Positions 17,059 to 25,301 of a stretch of 64,000 nucleotides of DNA are shown one piece after another (the first letter of the stretch is position 1; every line of letters begins with the position of its first letter). Below the pieces are notes generated by a model. It was not told the origin of the DNA, made no database searches, and saw only the letters and a program-made list of their open reading frames with translations. Source of the DNA: JACMLC01 sp963720235 (lineage in GTDB: Bacteria > Acidobacteriota > Blastocatellia > Pyrinomonadales > Pyrinomonadaceae). The stretch lies in the NCBI GenBank assembly GCA_963720235.1, contig OY970389.1, positions 1,054,001 through 1,118,000 of the forward strand, given 5' to 3'. The position numbers were made by a program, and so were the translations under genes.

Positions 17059-20000
17059 ATGACACGCATTTCAACCAGCCCGATTGTCCCTGACGATACG
17101 CTCATTCGCGCACAGAAGCAGAGCGAGCGCGGCGACCTGACAGGCGCGTATAAACTCCTGCTTGAGCTAATTAACGAAGATTCGAGCCCCTTTGACAGCG
17201 ATCGCGGCGTGCAGGCGCGCGTCACTCTCGCGGAAATCTGCGAAGGGCTTGGCCGTTCGGAAGATGCCCTGCAAGCTCTCGCTCCATACGATGTTCATAA
17301 CCTGGACGCACTGCCAGCGCACCAGCGCGGCCTGCTCCTGCTGGCCTTCGGTTCTTATGCCTTCTGGGAAAATGATTTTCCGCGCTCTGTGACAATGCTC
17401 AATCGCGCCCGCGAGATTCTTGAGCCGATTGGAGATGCTTCCAATCTGGCGCGCACATATCTCTGTCTGGGCCGCGCCTACTGGGCTCTGACCGAGCAGC
17501 CACTGGCCCGCGAGCATTACGAGATTGCCATCGAGTGGGGACGCCGCGCGCACAAGGAACGCTCACTTGCCATCACCTATATGAATCTCGGCCTCGTCGC
17601 GCGGCATGAAGGCGATTTGGACGAGGCTGGCATGTGTTATCGCCGCGCCCTGCGCCTGCTGCGAAACTCTACGGACGAAGCCACGCGCGCACGCCTGCAA
17701 AATAATCTGGGCGTGATGCTCATCTATCAGGGCAACTACTACGAAGCCGGCAACAGCTTGAATCGCGCGCTCGAACATCTAGCGGGCAGCCAGAGCAATT
17801 CTCTCGTCGGCAATGTCTATAACAATCTCTCTGTCAATTCCATTTTTACGGGCGAATGGGCCGCTGCGGAAAGTCATGTCCAACAGGCTCTAGGCATACA
17901 TCGCTCGCTCGGCAACCGTCTCTGGGAAGGTCGCTGCATGGAGACGCTCGGCACTCTGCGCGCGCATCAGGGCAGAGTGCAGGAAGCAAATGAACTGCTG
18001 CGCGCCGCGCTCATGCTTGCCAAAGAGGTCAATAGCAAAGACGACGAAGCGCAGGCTTATCTCTCGCTCTCAAGGCTCTGGCTCTCTGCGCGAAACACGC
18101 ATCTCTCTTTGACCTACGCGCGCAATGCGCGGGACATGGCGCGCGAGATGAACGATGACAGACTCGCCAGCGAAGCTGCGCTCCTGATGGTCGAAGGCTA
18201 CAGGCTTAGCGACAAGTGGATGCCCGCAGAAGACTGGATAGAGATTGTGCGCGCAGAGCTTGAAGGCTTGCCCTATCCTTTCTTAGACGCCACCCTCCAG
18301 CGCAATCTCGCGAACTTCTTTTCGCGTCGCCACGACCCCTCGCGCGGCGAGCGACTTTTCCAGCAGGCCGAAGAAGCTTTCCGCTCAATGAACGCGGCCT
18401 ATCAGGTCGCCGTCACGGTCTTTGAGCACGCAGAGAGCCTGATGCGGCGCGGCGAATATCCGCTGGCCCACCAGCGTTTCCTGGAAGCTCTTGAACAGTT
18501 CCGCACTCTCGGCGCAGGACTCGATGTAGAACGCGCTGAACGCGCAGCCCTGCGCGCGACAGAGCGCATGGCTCCATGGCAGATTGCTCCGCCGCCTGCC
18601 ATCAATCTGATTCCGCCGGACATCGCTCCGCTTATCATGCAACTCTTGAACGCAGCCTCAGGGCGCGAGCGTTTATTACGCGAGTTGATGTTTGCAGCCA
18701 AGAACGCGCTCAGCGCGGATGGCGCGGCGGTCTTTATCGCAGATGATGACGGGCAGCTTTATGTTCAGGCGAGCATTGATCTGGGCGTGCAAGAGCGCGA
18801 ACGCGCGATGAACACCGTGGGCCAGTATCTGGCGAAGAAAGAGAAGAATTATCAGGAGCGTGAATCCGTCGGGGCAGGCATGCAGGCGGCAGGGCTGGAT
18901 GAGCATTGCCGCGTCCTCGCGCCGAGACGCAACGGCGGAGCTTTCGTCCTTTACCTGCGCGCGCCCTCTCCGCTTTCCGAGCGGCGTGCGGAAATCCTTG
19001 ATGCTCTGGTCGGCTGCGCACACCTGGCTTTGCAGATGATTGACCTCAAGACGGACAGGCGACGCGCGCGTCCCTTCAATGCGGCGGCGTTGCCAACTTC
19101 CTCCGGCCTCTTTCCGAATCTCATCGCTAACAGCTTTGCCATGCGAGATGTCCTGGCACGCATGGATCGCTTAAAAGATTCTGATGCGACCATTTTAGTC
19201 GTCGGCGAATCAGGCACGGGCAAAGAAGTCGTCGCGCGTTCTCTTCATGAAGAGAGCGTGAGGCGCGATAAAATTTTCTTGCCTTTCAACTGCACAGCCG
19301 CGCCGCGAGATTTAGTTGAAAGCCAGCTCTTCGGCCATCGTCGCGGAGCTTTCACAGGAGCCGTCTCAGACCAGCGCGGCATCATACGCGCAGCCGAAGG
19401 CGGAACTCTCTTCTTAGATGAGATTGGCGACCTTGCGCTCGAAGTGCAGCCGAAGCTGCTCAGGTTTCTACAGGAAAAAGAGATCATGCCGCTTGGCGAA
19501 GGGCCGCGCAAGGTCAACGTGCGAACCGTCGCTGCCACCAACTGCGACCTTGAGCAGGCCGTGCGCGAAGGGCGTTTCCGCGAAGACCTCTTTTACCGTT
19601 TGAGCACCTTTATCATCAAAGTGCCGCCCTTGCGCGAGCGCGCGGAAGACATCCCGCTTCTGGCCTCATACTTTTTTGAAGAGACCTGTCGGCGTAACAA
19701 ACGCCAACTCGCTGGCATCACGCCCGAAGCGATGGGCTACCTGACGCGCTACTCTTGGCCGGGCAACGTGCGCCAGCTTCGCAGTGAGATTGAACGCATA
19801 GTAGTCTTTGCAGAAGACGGGCAATCGGTCGGGGCCGAATCGCTCTCGCCGGACATCCTGCGCGATGCCGTGACCAGTTCGCCGGTGCAGTTCAGGCTCG
19901 ATTTCTCCAAGCCGATTAACTTCAAAGAGATTATGTTGCATGTTGAAAGGCAACTTATCTCGGAAGCTATCGCGCGTCAGAGCGGCAATGCGACGCGCGC

Positions 20001-20097
20001 GGCAGAGCTTTTGGGGCTGCGTCGCCAGACCTTTAATTACAAGCTACAGAAATTCAACATCGCTCACCCGGAGCTTGACCCGCCTGTTGATGAATGA
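17059..20097 (+). CDS. Sigma-54-dependent activator with TPR and GAF domains
   Basis: 1,012 residues. Residues about 20-480 are tandem TPR repeats (for example ARTYLCLGRAYWALTEQPLA, ARLQNNLGVMLIYQGNYYEA). A GAF-like sensor follows at about 535-670. The sigma-54 AAA+ domain has Walker A GESGTGKE (716-723), the sigma-54-contacting loop GAFTGA (764-769), Walker B GGTLFLDEIGD (782 on) and SWPGNVRQLRSEIERI. A Fis-type helix-turn-helix ends the protein (NATRAAELLGLRRQTFNYKL). All active motifs are intact, so it should remodel sigma-54 polymerase. It has no receiver; input is likely via TPR or GAF. ATG 17059 is preferred to an upstream TTG. A sigma-54 promoter lies 230 bases past its stop. Confidence 0.93.
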   Translation: MTRISTSPIVPDDTLIRAQKQSERGDLTGAYKLLLELINEDSSPFDSDRGVQARVTLAEICEGLGRSEDALQALAPYDVHNLDALPAHQRGLLLLAFGSYAFWENDFPRSVTMLNRAREILEPIGDASNLARTYLCLGRAYWALTEQPLAREHYEIAIEWGRRAHKERSLAITYMNLGLVARHEGDLDEAGMCYRRALRLLRNSTDEATRARLQNNLGVMLIYQGNYYEAGNSLNRALEHLAGSQSNSLVGNVYNNLSVNSIFTGEWAAAESHVQQALGIHRSLGNRLWEGRCMETLGTLRAHQGRVQEANELLRAALMLAKEVNSKDDEAQAYLSLSRLWLSARNTHLSLTYARNARDMAREMNDDRLASEAALLMVEGYRLSDKWMPAEDWIEIVRAELEGLPYPFLDATLQRNLANFFSRRHDPSRGERLFQQAEEAFRSMNAAYQVAVTVFEHAESLMRRGEYPLAHQRFLEALEQFRTLGAGLDVERAERAALRATERMAPWQIAPPPAINLIPPDIAPLIMQLLNAASGRERLLRELMFAAKNALSADGAAVFIADDDGQLYVQASIDLGVQERERAMNTVGQYLAKKEKNYQERESVGAGMQAAGLDEHCRVLAPRRNGGAFVLYLRAPSPLSERRAEILDALVGCAHLALQMIDLKTDRRRARPFNAAALPTSSGLFPNLIANSFAMRDVLARMDRLKDSDATILVVGESGTGKEVVARSLHEESVRRDKIFLPFNCTAAPRDLVESQLFGHRRGAFTGAVSDQRGIIRAAEGGTLFLDEIGDLALEVQPKLLRFLQEKEIMPLGEGPRKVNVRTVAATNCDLEQAVREGRFREDLFYRLSTFIIKVPPLRERAEDIPLLASYFFEETCRRNKRQLAGITPEAMGYLTRYSWPGNVRQLRSEIERIVVFAEDGQSVGAESLSPDILRDAVTSSPVQFRLDFSKPINFKEIMLHVERQLISEAIARQSGNATRAAELLGLRRQTFNYKLQKFNIAHPELDPPVDE

Positions 20098-20114
20098 TTT
20101 TCGCACATCTCTCC

Positions 20115-20136
20115 AACTGCCAAATTTTTGGCAGTT
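20115..20136. promoter_or_regulatory. Inverted repeat after the activator gene
   Basis: AACTGCCAA - four bases - TTGGCAGTT, a perfect nine-pair dyad about 190 bases upstream of the sigma-54 promoter. It could be a weak terminator or, at this distance, an upstream binding site for the activator. A second short hairpin CCCGG-TTTTT-CCGGG lies near 20237-20251. The remainder of 20098-20436 holds no ORF I can support. Confidence 0.4.
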
Positions 20137-20324
20137 ATTGGATACTTCCGCCATTTCTTCATAAATCCAAATATTACAGCATTTAGCCTTCCTCCATGCC
20201 TCCCTTTGAGGCAAGTGGGCCGCAAAAAATCTGTCACCCGGTTTTTCCGGGACTAAATCGTGTAAGCCTCTCAAGCTCCTCATAACATTAAAGTTGCATC
20301 TATAGTTGGGCAGCTTCGTGTGTC

Positions 20325-20340
20325 TGGCACGGGCATTGTT
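20325..20340 (+). promoter_or_regulatory. Sigma-54 (-24/-12) promoter
   Basis: TGGCACG-GGCA-TTGTT matches the sigma-54 consensus TGGCACG-N4-TTGCW except for T in place of C at -12. The GG of the -24 box is at 20326-20327, and spacing is exact. Predicted start about 20351, leaving about 85 bases to the secreted-peptide ATG. Its position directly after a sigma-54 activator gene strengthens the call. Confidence 0.7.
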
Positions 20341-20436
20341 ATATATCTTGTCGAAGGCGAGTGGGAATAGGAGCCTGTTTGCCCTTCGCGCGACCCGAAT
20401 TTACCCAAACCAAAAATCATGAGGGGAAACTAGAGA

Positions 20437-20676
20437 ATGTTGAGATTGAGAAAAGTTTTTGCAACCATTTTGTTAGCAGGAGTATTGAGCCTCAGCGGCT
20501 CGCTCGCCTTTGCCGACGGGCCAGGTGAAACCCCCGGTAAGGATGGCAGATGCACGTCCCCCGACGTGACGTTATGCACCGATGATGACGCGCCCAAAGA
20601 CGAAGAGGGCCCAGGCGAGACACCTGGCCGAGTCATGTTTGAGATTTATCAACTCCTCGCTACTTTTGTAGCTTAA
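20437..20676 (+). CDS. Small secreted peptide with duplicated GPGETPG motif
   Basis: 79 residues. MLRLRKVFATILLAGVLSLS followed by GSLAFA is a clear signal peptide with cleavage near AFA|D. The mature part has GPGETPG at its start and again about 28 residues later, flanking a short acidic stretch with two cysteines (CTSPDVTLC). I recognise no family. The stop TAA shares its A with the ATG of the next gene (TAATG), so the two are translationally coupled. The gene lies behind a sigma-54 promoter. A signalling or cell-surface peptide is possible; the last 15 residues (RVMFEIYQLLATFVA) are hydrophobic and could bind membrane. Confidence 0.7.
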   Translation: MLRLRKVFATILLAGVLSLSGSLAFADGPGETPGKDGRCTSPDVTLCTDDDAPKDEEGPGETPGRVMFEIYQLLATFVA

Positions 20677-21284
20677 TGAGAAAGAATCTTCAAGCAGTAG
20701 ATATCTGGAAGTCCCGAGAGGAAAAGCTTAATTCCTCATATCGGCGGCTGGCGGTTTCCCGACTCCCCGTCAATCTCTACAGCGCGCAAGCGCGTATGCA
20801 ACGTCGAGCGGCCACGTTGCTGCACGGGATCGAGAGCGGGACAGGCCAGTGGGAGGAGCTTGATTGCTGCCAGCTTGCCGATGACCTGCGCGGCGACCGC
20901 ACGTCACTTCATCTGGGCGGAGTGGCGGGCGGCGTCGCGCTTTTCAACGAAGAGAGGAATGGGTTGATTGCTGCGGCTGGAACAGGCACGCTTTTCATTA
21001 CACACCTCGAAAAGCTTCCGCCGACAGCACAGAGAGTTCTATATCGAATTATAGAGACCGGGCGTTACACACCGGTGGGCGACCCCTACCCGCGTCCCGT
21101 GAGCTGTCGCTTCATAGTGGCCTCAAGGCGTCCTTTGATAGAACTCGCGCACAGTTTTGCAATGGGCAGGGAATTAACAGACTTGCTCGGAAGAATCCCG
21201 CTCAAGGCGGAGGATGTGATACACGCCTTCGAAGCGGAAGCGATTTACTCAGCTCACCCCGGCAATCTAGCGGCAGCCAGTTAA
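20676..21284 (+). CDS. Degenerate sigma-54 AAA+ domain protein, probably inactive
   Basis: 202 residues that align by eye with the sigma-54 AAA+ domain of the activator at 17059-20097, but with key motifs lost. The Walker A region reads SAQARMQRRA instead of SGTGKE. The GAFTGA loop is replaced by GGVAGGVALF. Walker B reads GTLFITHLEKLP instead of GTLFLDEIGDL, losing both acidic residues. Flanking structure is kept (AQRVLYRIIETGRYTPVGD, VSCRFIVASRRPL). It has no DNA-binding domain. It may join or block the activator's ring and act as a regulator. Coupled to the secreted-peptide gene by TAATG. Not recognised as a named family. Confidence 0.65.
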   Translation: MRKNLQAVDIWKSREEKLNSSYRRLAVSRLPVNLYSAQARMQRRAATLLHGIESGTGQWEELDCCQLADDLRGDRTSLHLGGVAGGVALFNEERNGLIAAAGTGTLFITHLEKLPPTAQRVLYRIIETGRYTPVGDPYPRPVSCRFIVASRRPLIELAHSFAMGRELTDLLGRIPLKAEDVIHAFEAEAIYSAHPGNLAAAS

Positions 21285-21306
21285 ACGGCCCGCTCAGTTG
21301 CGACAA

Positions 21307-21353
21307 AATCGGTGACGCCTGTCCCCACCAATAAGGCAGGCGTCTTCCGATTT
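21307..21353. terminator. Hairpin between convergent genes
   Basis: Stem AATCGG(T)GACGCCTG paired with CAGGCGTC(TT)CCGATT around a loop of about 15 bases, followed by a T-rich run. It lies between the degenerate AAA+ gene and mqnD, which converge, so it probably terminates both. Confidence 0.65.
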
Positions 21354-21366
21354 ATATTGCTGTCTG

Positions 21367-22215
21367 TTAATCAATAAACTCTACTTCGACGAGATTCGGA
21401 ATGATGCCGCGCTCGTAGCCTTCTTTGAGCAGGAGGCGGACTGCCTCGCGCCCGCGCTCTGTGTAATCCAGTGTCAAATCGTTGACCCACATCGACACGA
21501 AACGGTCAGCCAGTTCCGGCTTCATGTCGCGCGCAAACTGCATCGCGTAGGAGAGCGCATCCTCACGATGCTCAAGCGAATATTTGATGCTCTCGTGCAG
21601 GTAGCCGGAAACCTTTCGCATCACTTCCGGCCCAAGCTCTCTGCGTATGGCATTGCCGCCCATAGGCAAAGGCAAGCCTGTGCGCTCGTGCCACCACTCG
21701 CCCAAATCCAAGACCTTGTGCAGGCCCATTGACTGATAAAAAAGTTGGCCCTCGTGAATCAAGAGGCCAGCGTCTGCGCGGCCTTCCTGCACGGCTTCTA
21801 TGATGCGGTCAAACGGCACGACCTCGTATGCAAACTCAGGGTTGAAAATCCGCAGGGCCAGAAACGCGCTCGTCAGCTTTCCCGGCACAGCGACTTTGAC
21901 CTTTGATAAATCCTTCGCGTCAATCGGCTCGCGCGAGACGACGATTGGCCCATAGTTATCTCCGATGGATGCGCCGTGCGGCAGGAGCGCGTACTTGTCC
22001 GCGATGTAAGCGTAAGCATGAAAGCTAATCGCGGTTACGTCATAGACGCCGCGCATGGCTTTCTCATTCAGAGTTTGAATATCTTCGAGCACATGCTCGA
22101 AGCGCAAATCGCCCGTGTCAATCTTCTCGTTGGCGAGCGCGTAGAACATAAACGCATCATCCGAATCCGGCGAATGCGCGACAGTGATAGTTCGTGTTTC
22201 GATTGCAGTAGTCAT
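21367..22215 (-). CDS. mqnD: 1,4-dihydroxy-6-naphthoate synthase MqnD
   Basis: 282 residues of the MqnA/MqnD family. It keeps MqnD features: HSPDSDDAFMFYAL near the N-terminus (in place of the usual SPCPNDTFIF), HVLEDIQTLNEKA, GLLIHEGQLFY, and DLGEWWHERTGLPLPMGG. It converts cyclic dehypoxanthine futalosine to 1,4-dihydroxy-6-naphthoate in the futalosine route to menaquinone. The ATG at 22215 is preferred to 22242. It is the last gene of the minus-strand unit ubiX-prenyltransferase-mqnE-mqnD; 45 bases separate it from mqnE. MqnA is the alternative, but the WWHERTGLPLP block favours MqnD. Confidence 0.85.
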   Translation of the reverse strand: MTTAIETRTITVAHSPDSDDAFMFYALANEKIDTGDLRFEHVLEDIQTLNEKAMRGVYDVTAISFHAYAYIADKYALLPHGASIGDNYGPIVVSREPIDAKDLSKVKVAVPGKLTSAFLALRIFNPEFAYEVVPFDRIIEAVQEGRADAGLLIHEGQLFYQSMGLHKVLDLGEWWHERTGLPLPMGGNAIRRELGPEVMRKVSGYLHESIKYSLEHREDALSYAMQFARDMKPELADRFVSMWVNDLTLDYTERGREAVRLLLKEGYERGIIPNLVEVEFID

Positions 22216-22260
22216 AACAGATGATGGAAAGCAAAGAAGCAATTAAAAAGTTTGCTATCT

Positions 22261-23373
22261 TTAGACAGTCGTGGTCTCTCTTTCTATTCGATTATAAACA
22301 GTATCCCTCTCAACAGCTTCAAAGCCCGCGTCTTCGATGAGCGCGATTATCTCCTGCTTGGTCATCTTGACTTCGTTATTGGATTCGACCGAATAACTCT
22401 CCGACAACTCGCCGCCTTCTGTAATCGTGCCGTCGAGGTCGTTCGCGCCGTAATGGAGCGCGACCTGCGCGAGACGTTTCCCCAACATCACCCAGTAGGC
22501 TTTGATGTGCGCAAAGTTATCAAGCATCAGTCGCGAGACGGCTATGGTCTTCAAAGAATCCACTCCCGATGGCCCAGGCAGATGCGAGAGCTGCGTGCCT
22601 TCCGGGTAAAAAGCGAGTGGAATAAAACATTGAAAGCCGCCGGATTTGTCCTGCTGTTCACGCAGTTGCACAAAGTGGTCAACTCTATCTTCGATGGATT
22701 CTATGTGACCGTAGAGCATCGTCGCATTGGTCTTCAATCCCGCCGCGTGAACTTTGCCAGAAAGTGAGAGCCATCTTTCAGCATCACACTTATGCGCGCA
22801 GAGCATTGAGCGCGTCGGCTCGCGGAAAATCTCCGCGCCGCCGCCCGGACATGAATCCATGCCCGCGCGCATGAGTTGCTCAATCACATCATCATCACTC
22901 ATCTTATAAAAGCGCGCGAAGTGGTCAAGCTCGACCATCGTAAAAGCTTTGAGATGAAGCCGCGGATATTCGCGTTTGAGCGAAGAGAGCAAATCCGTGT
23001 AGTAAGAGAAAGGCAGTTTTGTGTTCAAGCCGCCGACGATATGCAATTCGGTCGCGCCGTCTTTAACCGCTTCGCCAGCAATCCGCAAACTCTCTTCGAT
23101 ATTGTGCGTGTAAGCATCCACTGCGCGCGGCGTGCGAAAGAAGCCGCAGAATTTACAATCAACGTAACAGACATTCGTCGGATTGAAATGGCGATTGACG
23201 TTGAAGTAAGTCGTGCGTCCATGAAGCCTGCGACGCACGGTGTCGGCCAGCTTTGCCAGCGCAGACAGGTCGTCCGTCGCATAGAGCTTCAATCCCTCAT
23301 CGAAAGTAAGACGCTCGCCGCGCTCGACTTTCGACGCAATTTCAAACAGGTTCGGGTCGTGTGAAAAGTTCAT
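22261..23373 (-). CDS. mqnE: Aminofutalosine synthase MqnE
   Basis: A 370-residue radical SAM enzyme. The Fe-S cluster motif CYVDCKFC (C69, C73, C76) follows NRHFNPTNV. Other family blocks: ELHIVGGLNTKLPFSYY, MDSCPGGGAEIF, NATMLYGHIESIEDRVDH, GGFQCFIPLAFYPEGTQL. It joins an adenosyl radical to 3-[(1-carboxyvinyl)oxy]benzoate to give aminofutalosine, an early step of the futalosine menaquinone route. The length and motifs separate it from MqnC. Co-transcribed with mqnD. Confidence 0.93.
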   Translation of the reverse strand: MNFSHDPNLFEIASKVERGERLTFDEGLKLYATDDLSALAKLADTVRRRLHGRTTYFNVNRHFNPTNVCYVDCKFCGFFRTPRAVDAYTHNIEESLRIAGEAVKDGATELHIVGGLNTKLPFSYYTDLLSSLKREYPRLHLKAFTMVELDHFARFYKMSDDDVIEQLMRAGMDSCPGGGAEIFREPTRSMLCAHKCDAERWLSLSGKVHAAGLKTNATMLYGHIESIEDRVDHFVQLREQQDKSGGFQCFIPLAFYPEGTQLSHLPGPSGVDSLKTIAVSRLMLDNFAHIKAYWVMLGKRLAQVALHYGANDLDGTITEGGELSESYSVESNNEVKMTKQEIIALIEDAGFEAVERDTVYNRIERETTTV

Positions 23374-23379
23374 AAATAA

Positions 23380-23464
23380 GTCCAGAGTCTGGAGTCCAGA
23401 GTCTGGAGTCCAGAGCTTTGAAGTTTTTTTGACTCCAGACTCCGAGACTCCAGACTTTCAGACT
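23380..23464. repeat. TCTGGAGTCCAGAG-type inverted repeat
   Basis: Left arm 23380-23416 is tandem GAGTCTGGAGTCCA; right arm 23431-23464 is its complement around a loop of about 14 bases. It fills the gap between the prenyltransferase and mqnE genes, inside the menaquinone unit. Confidence 0.8.
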
Positions 23465-24334
23465 CATTTGAACATCGCCGCGCTGCCGAACGTGGCGAAG
23501 AGTATCAGGCTCACAAAAGCGTTCGTCGTAAAGAAGGCCGCGTTCAGTCGCGAAAGGTCGTTGGCCTTCACAAGCGTGTGCTGATAGACAAGCAGCGCGC
23601 CGGTGGCTATGACGCCGACGAGCGCAAGCGCGCCGAGGTGCGTCACCAAGTATAGCGCAACGAGCGTCGCAAACGCCTGCGCATGAAAGAGCCTCGCAAT
23701 CCACAGCGCACGCGTGATGCCAAACTTGCGCGGCACTGAATGAAGACCAGCACGCCTGTCAAATTCAAAATCCTGACAGGCATAGAGCACATCGAACCCT
23801 GCCGTCCACAACATCACTACGAGCGAGAGCAGCAACGGAATCGGGCTATCAATCGCGCCGCGCACGGCAATCCACGCGCCCGTCGGAGCAATCGCCAGAC
23901 ACCATCCCAACACCAGATGCGACAGCATCGTCCAACGCTTCGTGTAAGAGTAAAGCACTAAGCTTGCAGAGCGCGACCGGAGCGAGTATGAGCGTCAGCT
24001 TGTTCAGCATCGCCGCCGCGACGAAAAAGATTGCCGCAGAGACAAACGTAAAGGCCCAGACAAATCCGACTGAAAGCTGACCAGCCGGAAGCGCGCGACC
24101 TTTTGTGCGCGGGTTGCGCGCGTCTATCTCGCGATCTGCGAGACGATTGAAAGCCATCGCGGTTGAGCGCGCTCCGAACATTGCGAGCGTAATCCAGAGC
24201 ATCTGCCAAGCGGTCGGCAATCCGCCTGCTGCCAGCACTGCTCCCAAAAATGCGAAGGGCAGCGCGAACAGCGTGTGCTCGATCTTAATCATTTCGAGCG
24301 TGATGCGTGCGTTCTTGAAGGTGGCGGTCAACAT
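23464..24334 (-). CDS. mqnP: UbiA-family prenyltransferase (MqnP-type), frameshifted
   Basis: An inner-membrane prenyltransferase of about 289 residues if repaired. The first half (24334 down to about 23957) has the aspartate-rich motif MAFNRLADREIDARNPRT; the second half (from about 23958) continues YSYTKRWTMLSHLVLGW and has the second motif CQDFEFDRRAGLHSVP. The two halves are in different frames offset by one extra base, with the break between about 23955 and 23985. Neither half alone would be functional. In context it should attach the polyprenyl tail in futalosine-route menaquinone synthesis (MqnP). Either sequence error or a fresh mutation; menaquinone need would favour error. Confidence 0.82.
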
Positions 24335-24505
24335 TTTCTTTTAGATTCAAGGGAGCCGTGCTTGCCTCATCTGTCTCGCGCAGCCCCCGCCTGAATCCCT
24401 CCTCTCGCCCTTATCCGATAGCAAAGGCGGGGCCACACATTTGCTGAATAAAAGTAATGCTATCTCTCATCACTTCCTTTGCAAACTGCGAAAACAAAGT
24501 GAGCC

Positions 24506-24584
24506 GTTGGCAGTGTGCAGTTGGCAGTAAAGACAAAATGCCAGTTCTGCTTTTTCTGTCCACTACCTACTGCCCACTGCCAAC
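24506..24584. repeat. GGCAGT-type inverted repeat
   Basis: Left arm 24506-24527 (GTTGGCAGTGTGCAGTTGGC) and right arm 24562-24584 (ACTACCTACTGCCCACTGCC). The ubiX stop codon and its last four residues lie in the right arm. Relatives at 49212-49298 and 56635-56761. The rest of 24335-24566 contains no supported gene. Confidence 0.75.
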
Positions 24585-25190
24585 TTCTTCTTCCCCTTTC
24601 CATCGCGTAGCCTGCGTGTGCGGAATCCCGAATTGGTCCAGAATGCGAAAGACCAGATGGTCAACTAACTCTTCGATGGTCTTCGGGCGATGATAAAAGC
24701 CCGGACTCGCCGGAAGGATTCGCGCGCCAGCATGCGCGAGGCGCAGCATGTTTTCCAGATGAATCGCATTATAAGGAGATTCGCGCGGGACTATCACAAG
24801 CTTGCGGCCTTCTTTTAAAGTGACATCCGCCGCGCGATGAATCAGATTCGTGCCTGCGCCCGAAGCAATCGCGCCCAGAGTTCCCATAGAGCAAGGCACT
24901 ATGACCATCCCTGCCTGCATGTGCGAGCCGGAGGCTGGCGTCGCCGCCATATTGTCTAAGCGATGCAGGCGAATCAGTTTTGAATCGAGCGGCAATCCCA
25001 CCCATTCATTGATAGCTTTGCTGTCAGCTTCGCGCAAATCTGCGCCAAGCTCTACGCGGGCCACTGTCTGCGCGGATTCCGACATCACCAGATTGACGCG
25101 CTCGACCGCGCGACTCGCGGCCATGTAAATCAATGTGCGATGCGCGTAAATCGCGCCCGAAGCTCCGGTGATGGCAAGAGTCAGTTCCAT
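24567..25190 (-). CDS. ubiX: UbiX-type flavin prenyltransferase
   Basis: 207 residues starting MELTLAITGASGAIYAHRTL, the FMN-binding N-terminus of UbiX. Other conserved blocks: MVIVPCSMGTLGAIASGAGT, DVTLKEGRKLVIVPRESPY, and AHAGARILPASPGFYHRPKT. It makes prenyl-FMN for a UbiD-type decarboxylase. Next to mqnP, mqnE and mqnD it probably serves the decarboxylation step of the futalosine menaquinone route (the MqnM role). No ubiD/mqnL gene is in the window. ATG 25190 matches the family start; 25244 would add 18 unsupported residues. The C-terminus (GSGQ-stop) is encoded by the GGCAGT repeat. Confidence 0.92.
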   Translation of the reverse strand: MELTLAITGASGAIYAHRTLIYMAASRAVERVNLVMSESAQTVARVELGADLREADSKAINEWVGLPLDSKLIRLHRLDNMAATPASGSHMQAGMVIVPCSMGTLGAIASGAGTNLIHRAADVTLKEGRKLVIVPRESPYNAIHLENMLRLAHAGARILPASPGFYHRPKTIEELVDHLVFRILDQFGIPHTQATRWKGEEEVGSGQ

Positions 25191-25227
25191 AAAAAGCTGT
25201 GGCGTGTGATAAGCAAAAAAGGATTTT

Positions 25228-25290
25228 AACTTGTCACTCGCCACTTGTCACTTGGCACAGCTTTACAGTCGCTTGTCACTTGTCACTGCG
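25228..25290. repeat. CACTTGTCACT direct repeats
   Basis: Short near-identical units (ACTTGTCACT, CCACTTGTCACTTGGC, CTTGTCACTTGTCACTG) in the gap between divergent ubiX and larB. No clear inverted partner. They cover the region where the promoters of both genes would be expected. Confidence 0.5.
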
Positions 25291-25301
25291 GCAATGCTAG
25301 A

